Assembly (NCBI RefSeq): GCF_009647655.1
Contig: NZ_WJFD01000005.1
Span: forward strand, 310,001-374,000
Length of the DNA stretch: 64,000 bases
Direction of reading: 5' to 3'
DNA from: Chitinophaga sp. SYP-B3965
Lineage (GTDB): Bacteria > Bacteroidota > Bacteroidia > Chitinophagales > Chitinophagaceae
The position numbers were made by a program, and so were the translations under genes. Positions within the stretch are counted from its first letter, which is position 1. Each line of letters starts with the position of its first letter. The notes below the pieces were generated by a model. That model was not told the origin of the DNA. It worked only from the letters and a program-made list of their open reading frames with translations, and did no database searches. Positions 17,973 to 26,625 of this stretch are shown here, in pieces.

Positions 17973-19199
17973 ATGGCAGATCAGAAACAATCAAATGTCC
18001 TCTCCTGGCTCAAAGGTCTCGGCCCCGGATTAATCATCGCCGCCCTGGTCTTCGGCCCCAGCAAAATGACCATCACCTCCAAGCTGGGCGCCAATTACGG
18101 CTTCTCCCTCTTATGGATCATTGCGGTAGCTATCTTCTTCATGATAATATTCACCAACATGTCCGCAAGGATAGGTTACGCCACACAACAATCCCTGCTC
18201 AGCAGCATAAAAGCCCGTTGGGGTAAAGGCGCGGGAATTATCATCGGCATCGGCGTTTTCCTGGTCTGCACTTCCTTCCAGGCAGGTAACTCAGTAGGAG
18301 TAGGAGTTGCCCTGGCGGAACTGACACACACTTCCACCACACCCTGGATCATCGTTTTTAATATAATAAGCATCAGCCTCCTTTTCTTCAGAGGTTTCTA
18401 TAAAGTATTGGAATGGCTGATGATTGCCCTGATAGGCCTGATGTTACTATCTTTTATTGTAACAGTATTCCTCATCAGTCCTGATCTGTCAGCAACAGCT
18501 GCGGGTTTCATCCCATCCATGCCGGCAGGATCACAGGGGCTTGTAATTGCATTTATGGCTTCCTGCTTTTCGATCGTAGGCGCATTCTACCAGTCTTACC
18601 TCGTACAGGAAAGAAGACGCATTCAGCAGGAGAAACAACTGGAACAAAAGAAAAGAAGCGACAGCGTAACAGGTATCATCATCCTGGGTTTCATGAGCGC
18701 CATTGTTTTGATCTGCGCAGCTTCTATCCTGCATCCCAGGAACATCAACGTAAATACTGCATCAGATATGTCACTTGCCCTGGAGCCACTCTTTGGCAGT
18801 TACGCCTCCGGTTTATTCCTGATAGGGCTGTTCGGCGCTTCTTTCTCTTCCATTATCGGTAATGCAGGCGTAGGCGGACTCTTATTAGGAGACGCCTTAG
18901 GTTACGGTAACAATTTCAGCTCAAAAAGCATCCGTTTCTTCATAGCGTTAGTAATGTTAGCCGGAGCCATCATTGCTATTGCCTTCGGAAAGCTGCCATT
19001 GGAACTTATCGTATTCGCACAAAGCGTAACCATTTTTATCGTACCCGTGGTGGGCATTGCCATGTATCTCATCGCTAATGATGAAAAACTCATGGGAAAA
19101 GACAAGAACAGCAGTTTCGTAAAAGTAGCAGGCGCCATAGGATTGCTTGTTATTATCACACTGGCTGTAATCAATTTTAAAGACATCTTCCTGAAATAA
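17973..19199 (+). CDS. NRAMP-fold transporter lacking the metal-binding signatures
   Basis: 408 residues from the ATG at 17973; the longer frame from 17916 would run through the candidate operator and is rejected. About eleven membrane segments align with NRAMP/SLC11 proteins (GPGLIIAALVFGP, KLGANYGFSLLWII). The canonical TM1 motif DPGN is replaced by GPSK at 28-31, and the TM6 MPH motif is absent from the corresponding region (about 194-211, FMASCFSIVGAFYQSYLVQ). Both the Asp and Met that bind Mn/Fe in classical NRAMPs are therefore missing. The gene leads an operon with an SDR, a DapA-type aldolase and an M20 amidohydrolase (11-bp, 3-bp and 6-bp gaps), so an organic or otherwise non-classical substrate is plausible. 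Function is inferred. Confidence 0.78.
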   Translation: MADQKQSNVLSWLKGLGPGLIIAALVFGPSKMTITSKLGANYGFSLLWIIAVAIFFMIIFTNMSARIGYATQQSLLSSIKARWGKGAGIIIGIGVFLVCTSFQAGNSVGVGVALAELTHTSTTPWIIVFNIISISLLFFRGFYKVLEWLMIALIGLMLLSFIVTVFLISPDLSATAAGFIPSMPAGSQGLVIAFMASCFSIVGAFYQSYLVQERRRIQQEKQLEQKKRSDSVTGIIILGFMSAIVLICAASILHPRNINVNTASDMSLALEPLFGSYASGLFLIGLFGASFSSIIGNAGVGGLLLGDALGYGNNFSSKSIRFFIALVMLAGAIIAIAFGKLPLELIVFAQSVTIFIVPVVGIAMYLIANDEKLMGKDKNSSFVKVAGAIGLLVIITLAVINFKDIFLK

Positions 19200-19210
19200 A
19201 AAAGTAATAA

Positions 19211-20218
19211 ATGGAAAAGATTTATCAGGCCATGATAGCGCCTTCTGCTGAACTCGTAAACGATATCGCCCGTATAGAAGGAGACATCATTTTACTGGGC
19301 GTTGGTGGCAAAATGGGCCCTGCTATGGCAAGACTGGCAAAAGCAGCAGTAGACAAAGCCGGCATCAATAAAAAGATCATCGGCATTTCCCGTTTTTCAG
19401 AAACCGGCTTACAGGCAGAGTTAAACAGTTTAGGCATTGAAACGATACAGGCCAATTTATTGAATGATGCTGAATTGCAAAACCTCCCCACTGCTAAGAA
19501 TATGATCTACCTGGCAGGCCAGAAGTTTGGCACAACCGGCAAAGAGTCCTACACCTGGGCAATGAACACCTACCTGCCGGGAAGAGTAGCAGAAAAATAC
19601 CGGGATGCAAGGATCGTGGCCTTTTCCACAGGCAACGTGTACCCGCTTTCTCCTGTAATAAAAGGCGGCCTCGCAGAAGATAATCCTGCGGCTCCATTAG
19701 GAGAATATGCACAATCCTGCCTTGGAAGGGAAAGGATGTTCCAGTACTTTTCATCTATCTATGGAACACCTTTATGCATCTACCGGCTCAACTATGCAAA
19801 CGATGTGAGTTACGGTGTATTACTGGAAATAGCCAAAGCCGTAAATGAACAACGGGAGATCGATCTCCGGATGGGACATGTGAATGTGATCTGGCAGGGA
19901 GATGCAAATGAGATTGCTATCCGCGCACTGCTGCATTGTTCTACACCAGCAAAGATCCTGAACGTATCAGGACCGGAAACTGTGCCTGTCCGTTGGCTGG
20001 CAGCTGAATTCGGCAAAAGGTTGAACAAACAGCCCATCCTGGTGAATGAAGAACAGCCGGATGCGTTACTGAGCAATTCAGCGGAATGTTTCAAACTGTT
20101 CGGTTACCCGCATGTAACCCTGAAACAAATGATAGACCTCATCGCAGGATGGGTAGAAACAGGAGGCAAAACTTTGAATAAACCAACACATTTCCAGGAA
20201 AGGGAAGGAAATTTCTAG
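19211..20218 (+). CDS. NAD-dependent epimerase/dehydratase (extended SDR) with altered active site
   Basis: 335 residues. An N-terminal Rossmann motif is present (LGVGGKMG, 29-36), followed by the SDR substrate region with FSTGNVYP at 138-145. The catalytic Tyr is likely Tyr166 in EYAQSC, but the usual YxxxK Lys is Cys170. The C-terminal SGPETVPVRWLAAEFG block is typical of the nucleoside-sugar epimerase group. The enzyme probably oxidises or dehydrates a sugar or sugar acid, perhaps by an atypical mechanism. It lies between the NRAMP-like transporter (11 bp) and the DapA-like aldolase (3 bp), and should feed or receive the aldolase substrate. Confidence 0.75.
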   Translation: MEKIYQAMIAPSAELVNDIARIEGDIILLGVGGKMGPAMARLAKAAVDKAGINKKIIGISRFSETGLQAELNSLGIETIQANLLNDAELQNLPTAKNMIYLAGQKFGTTGKESYTWAMNTYLPGRVAEKYRDARIVAFSTGNVYPLSPVIKGGLAEDNPAAPLGEYAQSCLGRERMFQYFSSIYGTPLCIYRLNYANDVSYGVLLEIAKAVNEQREIDLRMGHVNVIWQGDANEIAIRALLHCSTPAKILNVSGPETVPVRWLAAEFGKRLNKQPILVNEEQPDALLSNSAECFKLFGYPHVTLKQMIDLIAGWVETGGKTLNKPTHFQEREGNF

Positions 20219-20221
20219 ATT

Positions 20222-21244
20222 ATGGCACAGTTAAAAGAAAATATAAAAGCCCTTCTGCAAAAAGGCGCATTCATCCCGGCACACCCGCTGGCGCTGAATG
20301 AAGATCTCTCCATAGATGAAAAAAGCCAGCGCAGGTTAACGAGGTATTACATGGCAAGCGGGGTAGATGGAGTGGCAGTAGGTGTGCACACCACGCAATT
20401 TGAGATCCGTCAGCCGGAATTTAACTATCTTGAACCTGTATTAAGAATGGCAGCAGAAGAGGTAGGGGACAGGCCACTGATTAAAGTAGCAGGTATTTGC
20501 GGACCGCTGGAAAGTGCTGTAAAGGATGCAAAGCTTGCAAACAAATACGGATACGACTTAGGCCTGTTAAGTATGGGCGGTTTGCAATCCCTCACAGAAG
20601 AGGAATTAATAGAAAGAACAAAAGCCATTGCAGACATGATCCCCGTTTTCGGTTTCTATCTGCAACCTGCTGTAGGCGGCCGTGTGCTGAGTTATGATTT
20701 CTGGAAGGCTTTTGCAGCGATCCCGAATGTTCAGGCCATTAAAGTGGCCGCTTTCAATCGCTACCAGACCCTGGACGTGGTAAGGGCCATTTGTGATACA
20801 GATCGTGCAGATGAAATTGTACTTTACACCGGTAATGATGATAATATTGTGGCGGACCTGGTAACGCCCTATCGTTTTGACAAAAGTGAGAAACGATTTA
20901 CAGGAGGCCTGCTGGGCCACTATGCAGTATGGACGCATAAGTCTGTAGAGTTGTTCAGGCAGATCAGAGATGGTAATACAGACCTGGATACTTTGCTGGC
21001 AACCGGAATAGAAGTAACAGACATGAATGCTGCCATCTTCGATCCAAAACATGCATTTAAAGGATGCATCGCTGGTATTCATGAAGTATTGAGGAGGCAG
21101 GGCCTGATGAAAGGCATCTGGTGCCTGAACCCGCATGAGCAACTTTCTCCCGGGCAGGCAGAAGAAATTACAAGAGTAGTGAATGCATATCCTCACCTGG
21201 TAGAGGATGAGTTCGTGAAGAAATTCTTAGAAACTGACCATTGA
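20222..21244 (+). CDS. DapA/N-acetylneuraminate-lyase superfamily aldolase or dehydratase
   Basis: 340 residues, a class I TIM-barrel of the dihydrodipicolinate synthase family. The Schiff-base Lys is probably Lys174 (AIKVAAFN), and the conserved Tyr is Tyr146 (GFYLQP). The pyruvate-binding GTTGE-type motif is replaced by VGVHTTQFE near residue 55, which departs from true DapA. Family members cleave or dehydrate keto-sugar acids (KDG, KDPG, sialic acid) or related compounds. Position in an operon after an SDR and before an M20 amidohydrolase, under a sugar-type operator, argues for catabolism rather than lysine biosynthesis. Confidence 0.82.
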   Translation: MAQLKENIKALLQKGAFIPAHPLALNEDLSIDEKSQRRLTRYYMASGVDGVAVGVHTTQFEIRQPEFNYLEPVLRMAAEEVGDRPLIKVAGICGPLESAVKDAKLANKYGYDLGLLSMGGLQSLTEEELIERTKAIADMIPVFGFYLQPAVGGRVLSYDFWKAFAAIPNVQAIKVAAFNRYQTLDVVRAICDTDRADEIVLYTGNDDNIVADLVTPYRFDKSEKRFTGGLLGHYAVWTHKSVELFRQIRDGNTDLDTLLATGIEVTDMNAAIFDPKHAFKGCIAGIHEVLRRQGLMKGIWCLNPHEQLSPGQAEEITRVVNAYPHLVEDEFVKKFLETDH

Positions 21245-21250
21245 TTTGAT

Positions 21251-22432
21251 ATGTTACTGGAAGAGATTAAAAAATTGTCCGCATCCATTTTCCCGGAGGT
21301 GATAAAGGACCGGCGGCATCTGCATGCAAATCCGGAGTTGTCTTTCCATGAACACGAAACATGTGCTTATGTGAAAAAGGCATTGAGCGATCTGGGTATT
21401 GAATGGACGCCTGTGGCTGAAACCGGTGTTCTGGCTTTAATAAAAGGAGAACTGCCTTCTGAAAAAGTAGTAGCGCTGCGTGCGGACATGGACGCATTGC
21501 CCATCACAGAAAGTAATGAGCTGCCTTATGTGTCCCTGCAAAAAGGTGTCATGCATGCCTGCGGTCATGATGCACATACTGCTTCCTTATTGGGCACTGC
21601 AAAGATCCTCCAATCTCTCAAACATTTATTCGGCGGCACTGTAAAGCTGTTATTCCAACCCGGAGAAGAAAAATTACCAGGAGGTGCAACCCTCATGATC
21701 CGGGATGGTGTTTTACAAAACCCGGCACCTGTTGCAGTCGTAGGGCAACACGTAATGCCTTCCATTCCGGTAGGAAAGATCGGTATCAGGAAAGGAAAGT
21801 TCATGGCTTCCATGGATGAGATCACCCTGCACATTTACGGCAGGGGAGGCCATGGTGCGCAACCACATCTGAATATTGATCCTGTAGCCATTGCTTCACA
21901 GGTTATTGTGTCTTTACAGCAGATAGTGAGCAGGGCGGCTAATCCATCCACCCCCAGCGTATTATCATTTGGCCGTTTTATTGCAGACGGAGCAGTGAAT
22001 GTGATCCCTGATTCCGTTTATATAGAAGGTACCTTCCGTACCATGAATGAAGAATGGAGAGAGGAAGCGCATCAGCGGATCCGTAAGATCATAGAAGGTA
22101 TTGTGGAAGCAATGGGAGGGACTTGTCAACTTAACATCCGCAAAGGTTATCCTGCGTTGGTGAATGAGGAAACCCTCACCACCAACGTGATAACTTACAT
22201 AGAAGAATATGCGGGAAAAGAAAATATCATAGACCTGGATATCTGGATGGCCTCAGAAGATTTTGCCTATTACGGCAGAGAGCTTCCAGCCTGTTTCTAT
22301 TTACTGGGCGTGGGAAACGTTGAACGAAACATCACTGCTTCCCTGCATACACCCGGTTTTAATATTGATGAAGACGCACTTCGTTTAAGTCCTGGCCTGA
22401 TGGCATACATTGCCATCAAAGCCTTAGCGTAA
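21251..22432 (+). CDS. M20D-family amidohydrolase (N-acyl amino acid/hippurate hydrolase-like)
   Basis: 393 residues. Metal and catalytic motifs are clear: MHACGHDAHT with Cys104, His106 and His109, the QPGEE motif with Glu139-Glu140, and the late ASEDFAYY and HTPGF blocks. The inserted dimerization domain lies roughly at 180-290. Relatives remove acyl groups from amino acids, indole-acetyl conjugates or similar amides in the cytoplasm; no signal peptide is present. It is the last gene of the operon begun by the NRAMP-like transporter, 6 bp after the aldolase. Its end overlaps the convergent gene by 9 bp. A role in removing an N-acyl group from the imported compound is an inference. Confidence 0.87.
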   Translation: MLLEEIKKLSASIFPEVIKDRRHLHANPELSFHEHETCAYVKKALSDLGIEWTPVAETGVLALIKGELPSEKVVALRADMDALPITESNELPYVSLQKGVMHACGHDAHTASLLGTAKILQSLKHLFGGTVKLLFQPGEEKLPGGATLMIRDGVLQNPAPVAVVGQHVMPSIPVGKIGIRKGKFMASMDEITLHIYGRGGHGAQPHLNIDPVAIASQVIVSLQQIVSRAANPSTPSVLSFGRFIADGAVNVIPDSVYIEGTFRTMNEEWREEAHQRIRKIIEGIVEAMGGTCQLNIRKGYPALVNEETLTTNVITYIEEYAGKENIIDLDIWMASEDFAYYGRELPACFYLLGVGNVERNITASLHTPGFNIDEDALRLSPGLMAYIAIKALA

Positions 22433-23902
22433 CTTTTGTTCCCATTTCAACAACCGCGCACAAAATACAAATGACTCTTCCTGCTTGCAGAGGTAAGCCT
22501 GTTTGATAACAGTAAATACTTTTTCATTTCCGGGCGCCAGTTCCAGCCAGCCATGCAGCTGGTTAAAATAGGCCGGATGAGCAGGCCCTGATCCATCAAC
22601 CCTTCTTCTCATATCACAACCATCTGGTGTCATTACATTCACCAAAAGCGTATTAGCAAAACGTTTCAGGTCAGTATTGTCAAATACTACTCCCTGTTTT
22701 GAAGCCTCCGCGATCATGGCGATATCCAATATCCCGTGAGATACATCTTCCGTTATCGCGTAAGGTTTGAAAACCTTTACATTGAAGGAAATATTATCTG
22801 CCGGCTGCCATCCTGTTGTGGTCATCGGCTCAAACCAGTAATTCCACTGGTAAAGATCCTTTTCGGAATCATACCGTAAACGGTTCTTGAACATCCTGCA
22901 GATCTTTTCCGCTTTCTCTTTGTACACCTGTTTACCAGTTAAGCGATGTAAAGCCAGCATGGCACATACTTGCCTGGCCTGGAAATTGAAAGGTGCTCCC
23001 ACATTATCCGCAGGAAAGGATTCTCCTTTCTCGCAGGTGAGGAAGTAACCTTCATTTTTCCCCGGCCCTTCCCGCCAGAGCCGTTTAATGATATCATCAT
23101 AGGAAGAAGTTGCCGCAACAATGAAGCTATCTGCAGCCGGTACCAAAGACGCTAAAGCAGGGTTCTTTTTTACATGCTCCGCAAAACGCAGCATCGGTTG
23201 ATAGATAACGCCATAATACCCGCTATACGCTAATGGAACAGGGTGCAGTGTAATCGTCTGTGCAGCAAGCGTCCCCTTCTTCTGTACCTTCACACGGATC
23301 AGGTTTGATTTATCTGTATACTCACCAGCCGCACAGGAATATGGAGCGATGGGATCATTGATCACCTTTTCAACAAAGCGCGCATCTGAAGGATCAAGGC
23401 TCAAACCCGTAAAGGTTTCTTTCCTTTTAAAGAATTTATTATTCACCACCACCGTGAATGATCCGTTGTCGGGAATCACTTCAACGGTGGTTTGATTATT
23501 ATAAGCGGAAGGAGTAGAACGTACATCGATAATATCACCCAGTTTCCCGGTAGCTACCACATATTTGGAAGCCATGCTCCATCCCGGTCTTATTTTCCCC
23601 GAGCCGTCTGCTATATTACGCCTGTCGTCCCGGTGAGAAAGTAACTGTTGCCCGCGGCGGGCTAATATTTCCAGGTAATGAGGATCATTGGTGGCTTCAT
23701 ACATATCTGCCAGTGCATGCAGCGTAGGTGATTCATTCCAGGCCAAAGTACTGGCATCCGGGCTTCTTACCCAGGGATCTCCTGCAGGAAGTTTAGCCAG
23801 TAATTCATCTGCCCGTTCACGTGAAATGATTGACGGCGGAGAAGGTTTGAATGCTACAAGCCAGCATGCGCAGAGTATTAATATGGATTTGGTAGTTGGC
23901 AT
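22424..23902 (-). CDS. Secreted alpha/alpha-barrel-like protein of unknown function
   Basis: 492 residues from the ATG at 23902, chosen because the longer frame (to 23998) overlaps the HiPIP gene while this start leaves an 11-bp gap and gives a signal-like N-terminus (TKSILILCACWLVAF). I do not recognise the family with confidence. The sequence is helix-rich with LADMYEATNDPHYLEILARRG and LALHRLTGKQVYKEKAEKIC repeats that resemble the alpha/alpha toroids of polysaccharide lyases, unsaturated glucuronyl hydrolases and related epimerases. A beta-rich insert lies at about 130-230. It is the last gene of the minus-strand operon after the propeller dehydrogenase-like gene and the HiPIP, so a sugar-related periplasmic role is likely. 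Confidence 0.65.
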   Translation of the reverse strand: MPTTKSILILCACWLVAFKPSPPSIISRERADELLAKLPAGDPWVRSPDASTLAWNESPTLHALADMYEATNDPHYLEILARRGQQLLSHRDDRRNIADGSGKIRPGWSMASKYVVATGKLGDIIDVRSTPSAYNNQTTVEVIPDNGSFTVVVNNKFFKRKETFTGLSLDPSDARFVEKVINDPIAPYSCAAGEYTDKSNLIRVKVQKKGTLAAQTITLHPVPLAYSGYYGVIYQPMLRFAEHVKKNPALASLVPAADSFIVAATSSYDDIIKRLWREGPGKNEGYFLTCEKGESFPADNVGAPFNFQARQVCAMLALHRLTGKQVYKEKAEKICRMFKNRLRYDSEKDLYQWNYWFEPMTTTGWQPADNISFNVKVFKPYAITEDVSHGILDIAMIAEASKQGVVFDNTDLKRFANTLLVNVMTPDGCDMRRRVDGSGPAHPAYFNQLHGWLELAPGNEKVFTVIKQAYLCKQEESFVFCARLLKWEQKLR

Positions 23903-23913
23903 AGGTGTATGAG

Positions 23914-24261
23914 TTATTCCGCTTCTGTAAGCGGAGCATAATAAGTACAGTATCCTTCTACTTCCACAGGTCCTTTGAATAAGGAGCAGCTGCCGCAATG
24001 TTCATCCTTGCCTGGCGGAAGGTATAGTTTGCAGTTGCCGCACTTGCTATCCGGGATAGGTGATTTCTCTACATACCCCAGCCTTTTCCTTTTCTCTATT
24101 TCTTCAGGGCTCACGCCGGAAAGATCTTTGCAGTCGGTCGGTTTCTTTTCCTCTGTAGCAGGTTTCTTGCCATCCCCGCAACTGCTGATCATAAAAGCAC
24201 CACCCAACAGCAGGCCGCCAAGGCTCATGGCGTTCTTGATAAAATGTCTGCGCGTATTCAT
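23914..24261 (-). CDS. High-potential iron-sulfur protein (HiPIP), Tat-exported lipoprotein
   Basis: 115 residues. Twin-arginine motif TRRHFIKN with a hydrophobic run ending in a possible lipobox ISSC (Cys28). The C-terminal part carries the four cluster cysteines in the HiPIP arrangement: CGNC, then CGSC after twelve residues, then a Cys in GYCTYY near the end (one of the five is not a ligand). HiPIPs are small soluble or tethered [4Fe-4S] electron carriers in the periplasm. It is sandwiched in an operon between a dehydrogenase-like propeller lipoprotein (5-bp gap) and an unknown secreted protein (11-bp gap), making it the natural electron acceptor for that propeller enzyme. This pairing is inference. 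Confidence 0.83.
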   Translation of the reverse strand: MNTRRHFIKNAMSLGGLLLGGAFMISSCGDGKKPATEEKKPTDCKDLSGVSPEEIEKRKRLGYVEKSPIPDSKCGNCKLYLPPGKDEHCGSCSLFKGPVEVEGYCTYYAPLTEAE

Positions 24262-24266
24262 CTTAC

Positions 24267-26396
24267 TTATTTTGTAGAAGCAACCAGTTTCTTCAGATTA
24301 TCAATAGTTTCTACCGTAATATTTTTCAGACCGGATTTAACGGAACCCAGTTCTTTTTTCAGTTCAGCGGAAATGGTAGTAGACTTTTCCCATCCATTCA
24401 CAAATCCTTTTATAGCGATCGCCTGTCTCTTGTTAAAAACCATGCCCGGTTGATCCAGCAGGGAAACGAATTGCGCCAGCTGTGCTTTATCATTCCTGTT
24501 ACCGATCACATAACTGCAATCATGAATGAAAACATTCGGCAGTTTAGTAGAGTCAGAAGCAATACTGCTTTTAAATAAAGCACTCAGCATGGCAGGAGCA
24601 GATCCTGCATTGGAACTAAGTACTGCCATCTGGATCTCCCTGTAGTTTCCGTAATGTTCCATCACCTGTACAAGTGCAGGAGTTACCTGCGGCGCATTAA
24701 ATTGACCAAGGCTTAAAGCAGTCTGTAAAGTGAGTTTTGCGGAGCTTCCCTTTGCCAAAGAAACCAGCTCAGGTAACAGCTCAGGATAACGTTCAGCAAG
24801 TATGACTGCATGTTCTTTTACATCATTGGAACTGTCTGCCAACGCTTCTTTTACGATACCTGCATTCAGTGCATCAAAAGCTTCCAGCACATACAATGCA
24901 TGCAAACGTGCCCGCGGATCAGCGCTCTGGAGGAACACGTTCTGTAAAGCAGGGATCACCGTTTTATCCTGTCTTTCTACCAGCAGGCGGTGTGCCTGTA
25001 ATGCATACCATTGGTTAGGATGAGCGAAAAGTTGTACCAGGCTGTCGCTGCTGGCTTTGCTTAATGCAGGGCTTGCTTTCTTATAAGTGCCGCCTGCAGG
25101 CATCACTCTGTAAATACGGCCTTTGTCAGATCCTTTATAGAAATCCATATCCGCTTTCAGATCATCAGGAATAGACACAGGTGTTTCAATATGCTGACGA
25201 TAATAATCCAGCACATAAAGATATCCATCAGGCCCTACGGAAAAATTAACGGGGCGGAACCAGTTGTCTTTAGAGTAGATAAACTCCCTTTTTGCTTCTT
25301 CTGCAGAACGTTTTGCCGTAAAGTATATGCTATCAGGATAAGATACCAGGATATCCCTGTGTACAAGGTTACCTGCTACTTCAGCGGTAAAGATGTTACC
25401 GTAGAATTGTTTAGGCAATGCATCGCCATTATAAAAAGTACCGCCTGATGCGCCGGTAAAATGATCTCTTTCATATTCTACACGTTTCAGCTTCTTTTCC
25501 TGGAACTCCTGGTTCCTTCTCTTCGTTCTTTCTGCTCTCCACCAGGGAGTAGCAGATTCCTGGAACATGATAGGATCATGATCGGAAATGTTTTTGATAG
25601 AACGGGTGGAAGGAAGGAAAGCATGACGATGCGTGTAGCGCCATGGTATCAGTATCTGTTGAATGTGAATGGAGTTTTCCGTTACAAACCTGTTGCGGTA
25701 TTCATCCAGTGCCTGGCCAAACTGCCCGGGGCCTGTTTCCAGTTCAAAAAGCCCACGATCCAGGCGGAACCTGAAATCAGCTCCTTTAACGGAAAGGGGA
25801 GGAGTGCCTGGTTTCTCTTTAAAGGTAACGTTACCGTCCTGACCCCTGTTATTGGCATATATCCAGTTATCAACACCAAAGCGGAGGTTAGTGATCTGTG
25901 TTTCAGGATTGTCTTTGAAGAAACCACTGAAGAGCACTTCCCGCGTGTCTGCTACAAAGTCTCCCGTAGTATCTTTCATGTAAAGGATCTCCGGTGCAGC
26001 GGTTACCAGCAAACCTCCTTTCCAGGGCAGCACGCTGGTGCCTTCTGATAATTTATCTGCAAACACAATAGAAGTGTCCGCTTTACCATCACCATCCAGA
26101 TCACGGAGCACAAGGATATGCCCTTTTTCTGTTCCCGGTGCTGGTTTATCAGGATAGTCGGACATCACTACCACGTAGCAATTGCCGTCTGCATCAAATT
26201 CCATGGTAACGGGATCGGTAACAAGCGGCTCTGCAGCAAACAGCTCCACTTTCAGCCCATCAATGACCTTGATGCTTTCCAATGCCTCTTCCGGCGTAAG
26301 AGGACCAGGATACTTTTCTTTGTTTTTACAACCACCGAGGGTGATCAGGAACGCAGCTAAGACAACGCCGGCGTTCAGTTTGAACGTATTCCGCAT
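24267..26396 (-). CDS. Membrane-bound dehydrogenase-type propeller lipoprotein with HEAT-like repeats
   Basis: 709 residues from the ATG at 26396, which gives a lipoprotein signal (LGGC, Cys23); a longer frame to 26456 adds no plausible signal. Residues about 35-480 form the beta-propeller of the planctomycete-type putative membrane-bound dehydrogenase group (FAAEPLVTDPVTMEFDADG, LRDLDGDGKAD, ITNLRFGVDNWIYANNRG, GPDGYLYVLDYYRQHIE). The C-terminal third is alpha-helical with HEAT-like repeats (DPRARLHALYVLEAFDALN). Many relatives end in a CxxCH haem domain; none is present here, and a HiPIP is encoded 5 bp downstream instead. Probable role: oxidation of a sugar in the periplasm. Divergent from 26626, with a LacI-type operator copy between them. 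Confidence 0.78.
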   Translation of the reverse strand: MRNTFKLNAGVVLAAFLITLGGCKNKEKYPGPLTPEEALESIKVIDGLKVELFAAEPLVTDPVTMEFDADGNCYVVVMSDYPDKPAPGTEKGHILVLRDLDGDGKADTSIVFADKLSEGTSVLPWKGGLLVTAAPEILYMKDTTGDFVADTREVLFSGFFKDNPETQITNLRFGVDNWIYANNRGQDGNVTFKEKPGTPPLSVKGADFRFRLDRGLFELETGPGQFGQALDEYRNRFVTENSIHIQQILIPWRYTHRHAFLPSTRSIKNISDHDPIMFQESATPWWRAERTKRRNQEFQEKKLKRVEYERDHFTGASGGTFYNGDALPKQFYGNIFTAEVAGNLVHRDILVSYPDSIYFTAKRSAEEAKREFIYSKDNWFRPVNFSVGPDGYLYVLDYYRQHIETPVSIPDDLKADMDFYKGSDKGRIYRVMPAGGTYKKASPALSKASSDSLVQLFAHPNQWYALQAHRLLVERQDKTVIPALQNVFLQSADPRARLHALYVLEAFDALNAGIVKEALADSSNDVKEHAVILAERYPELLPELVSLAKGSSAKLTLQTALSLGQFNAPQVTPALVQVMEHYGNYREIQMAVLSSNAGSAPAMLSALFKSSIASDSTKLPNVFIHDCSYVIGNRNDKAQLAQFVSLLDQPGMVFNKRQAIAIKGFVNGWEKSTTISAELKKELGSVKSGLKNITVETIDNLKKLVASTK

Positions 26397-26502
26397 TATG
26401 AATTGAGTTTGTGTATTTGATTGATAAGCCCCTGTTATTTTTTTAAACTGAAGCAAAATTTGCTTGCTTTTAAAACTTATTACTGCTAGATTTGTCCAAC
26501 TC

Positions 26503-26516
26503 CGTTAACGTACACG
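26503..26516 (-). promoter_or_regulatory. LacI-regulon operator copy 2, between divergent operons
   Basis: Plus strand CGTTAACGTACACG; read on the minus strand CGTGTACGTTAACG. It lies about 107 bp from the start at 26396 and 109 bp from the start at 26626, so it could control both directions. Confidence 0.65.
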
Positions 26517-26625
26517 AATATATAGCTAAATTTTCAACACTAGGTAGCGTAAGCCCTTCAAAACCAAAAATATTTTTGAAGGATGCTGCGCAGAGAATGT
26601 ATTTCACACAGCTTATAGTACAACC

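Noticed and set aside
20606-21196. 196-codon minus-strand ORF inside the DapA-like gene
   Set aside because: Antisense shadow; His/Cys-rich composition is an artefact of reverse reading.
25461-26048. 195-codon plus-strand ORF inside the propeller dehydrogenase gene
   Set aside because: Antisense shadow of a well-supported coding region with clear family motifs.
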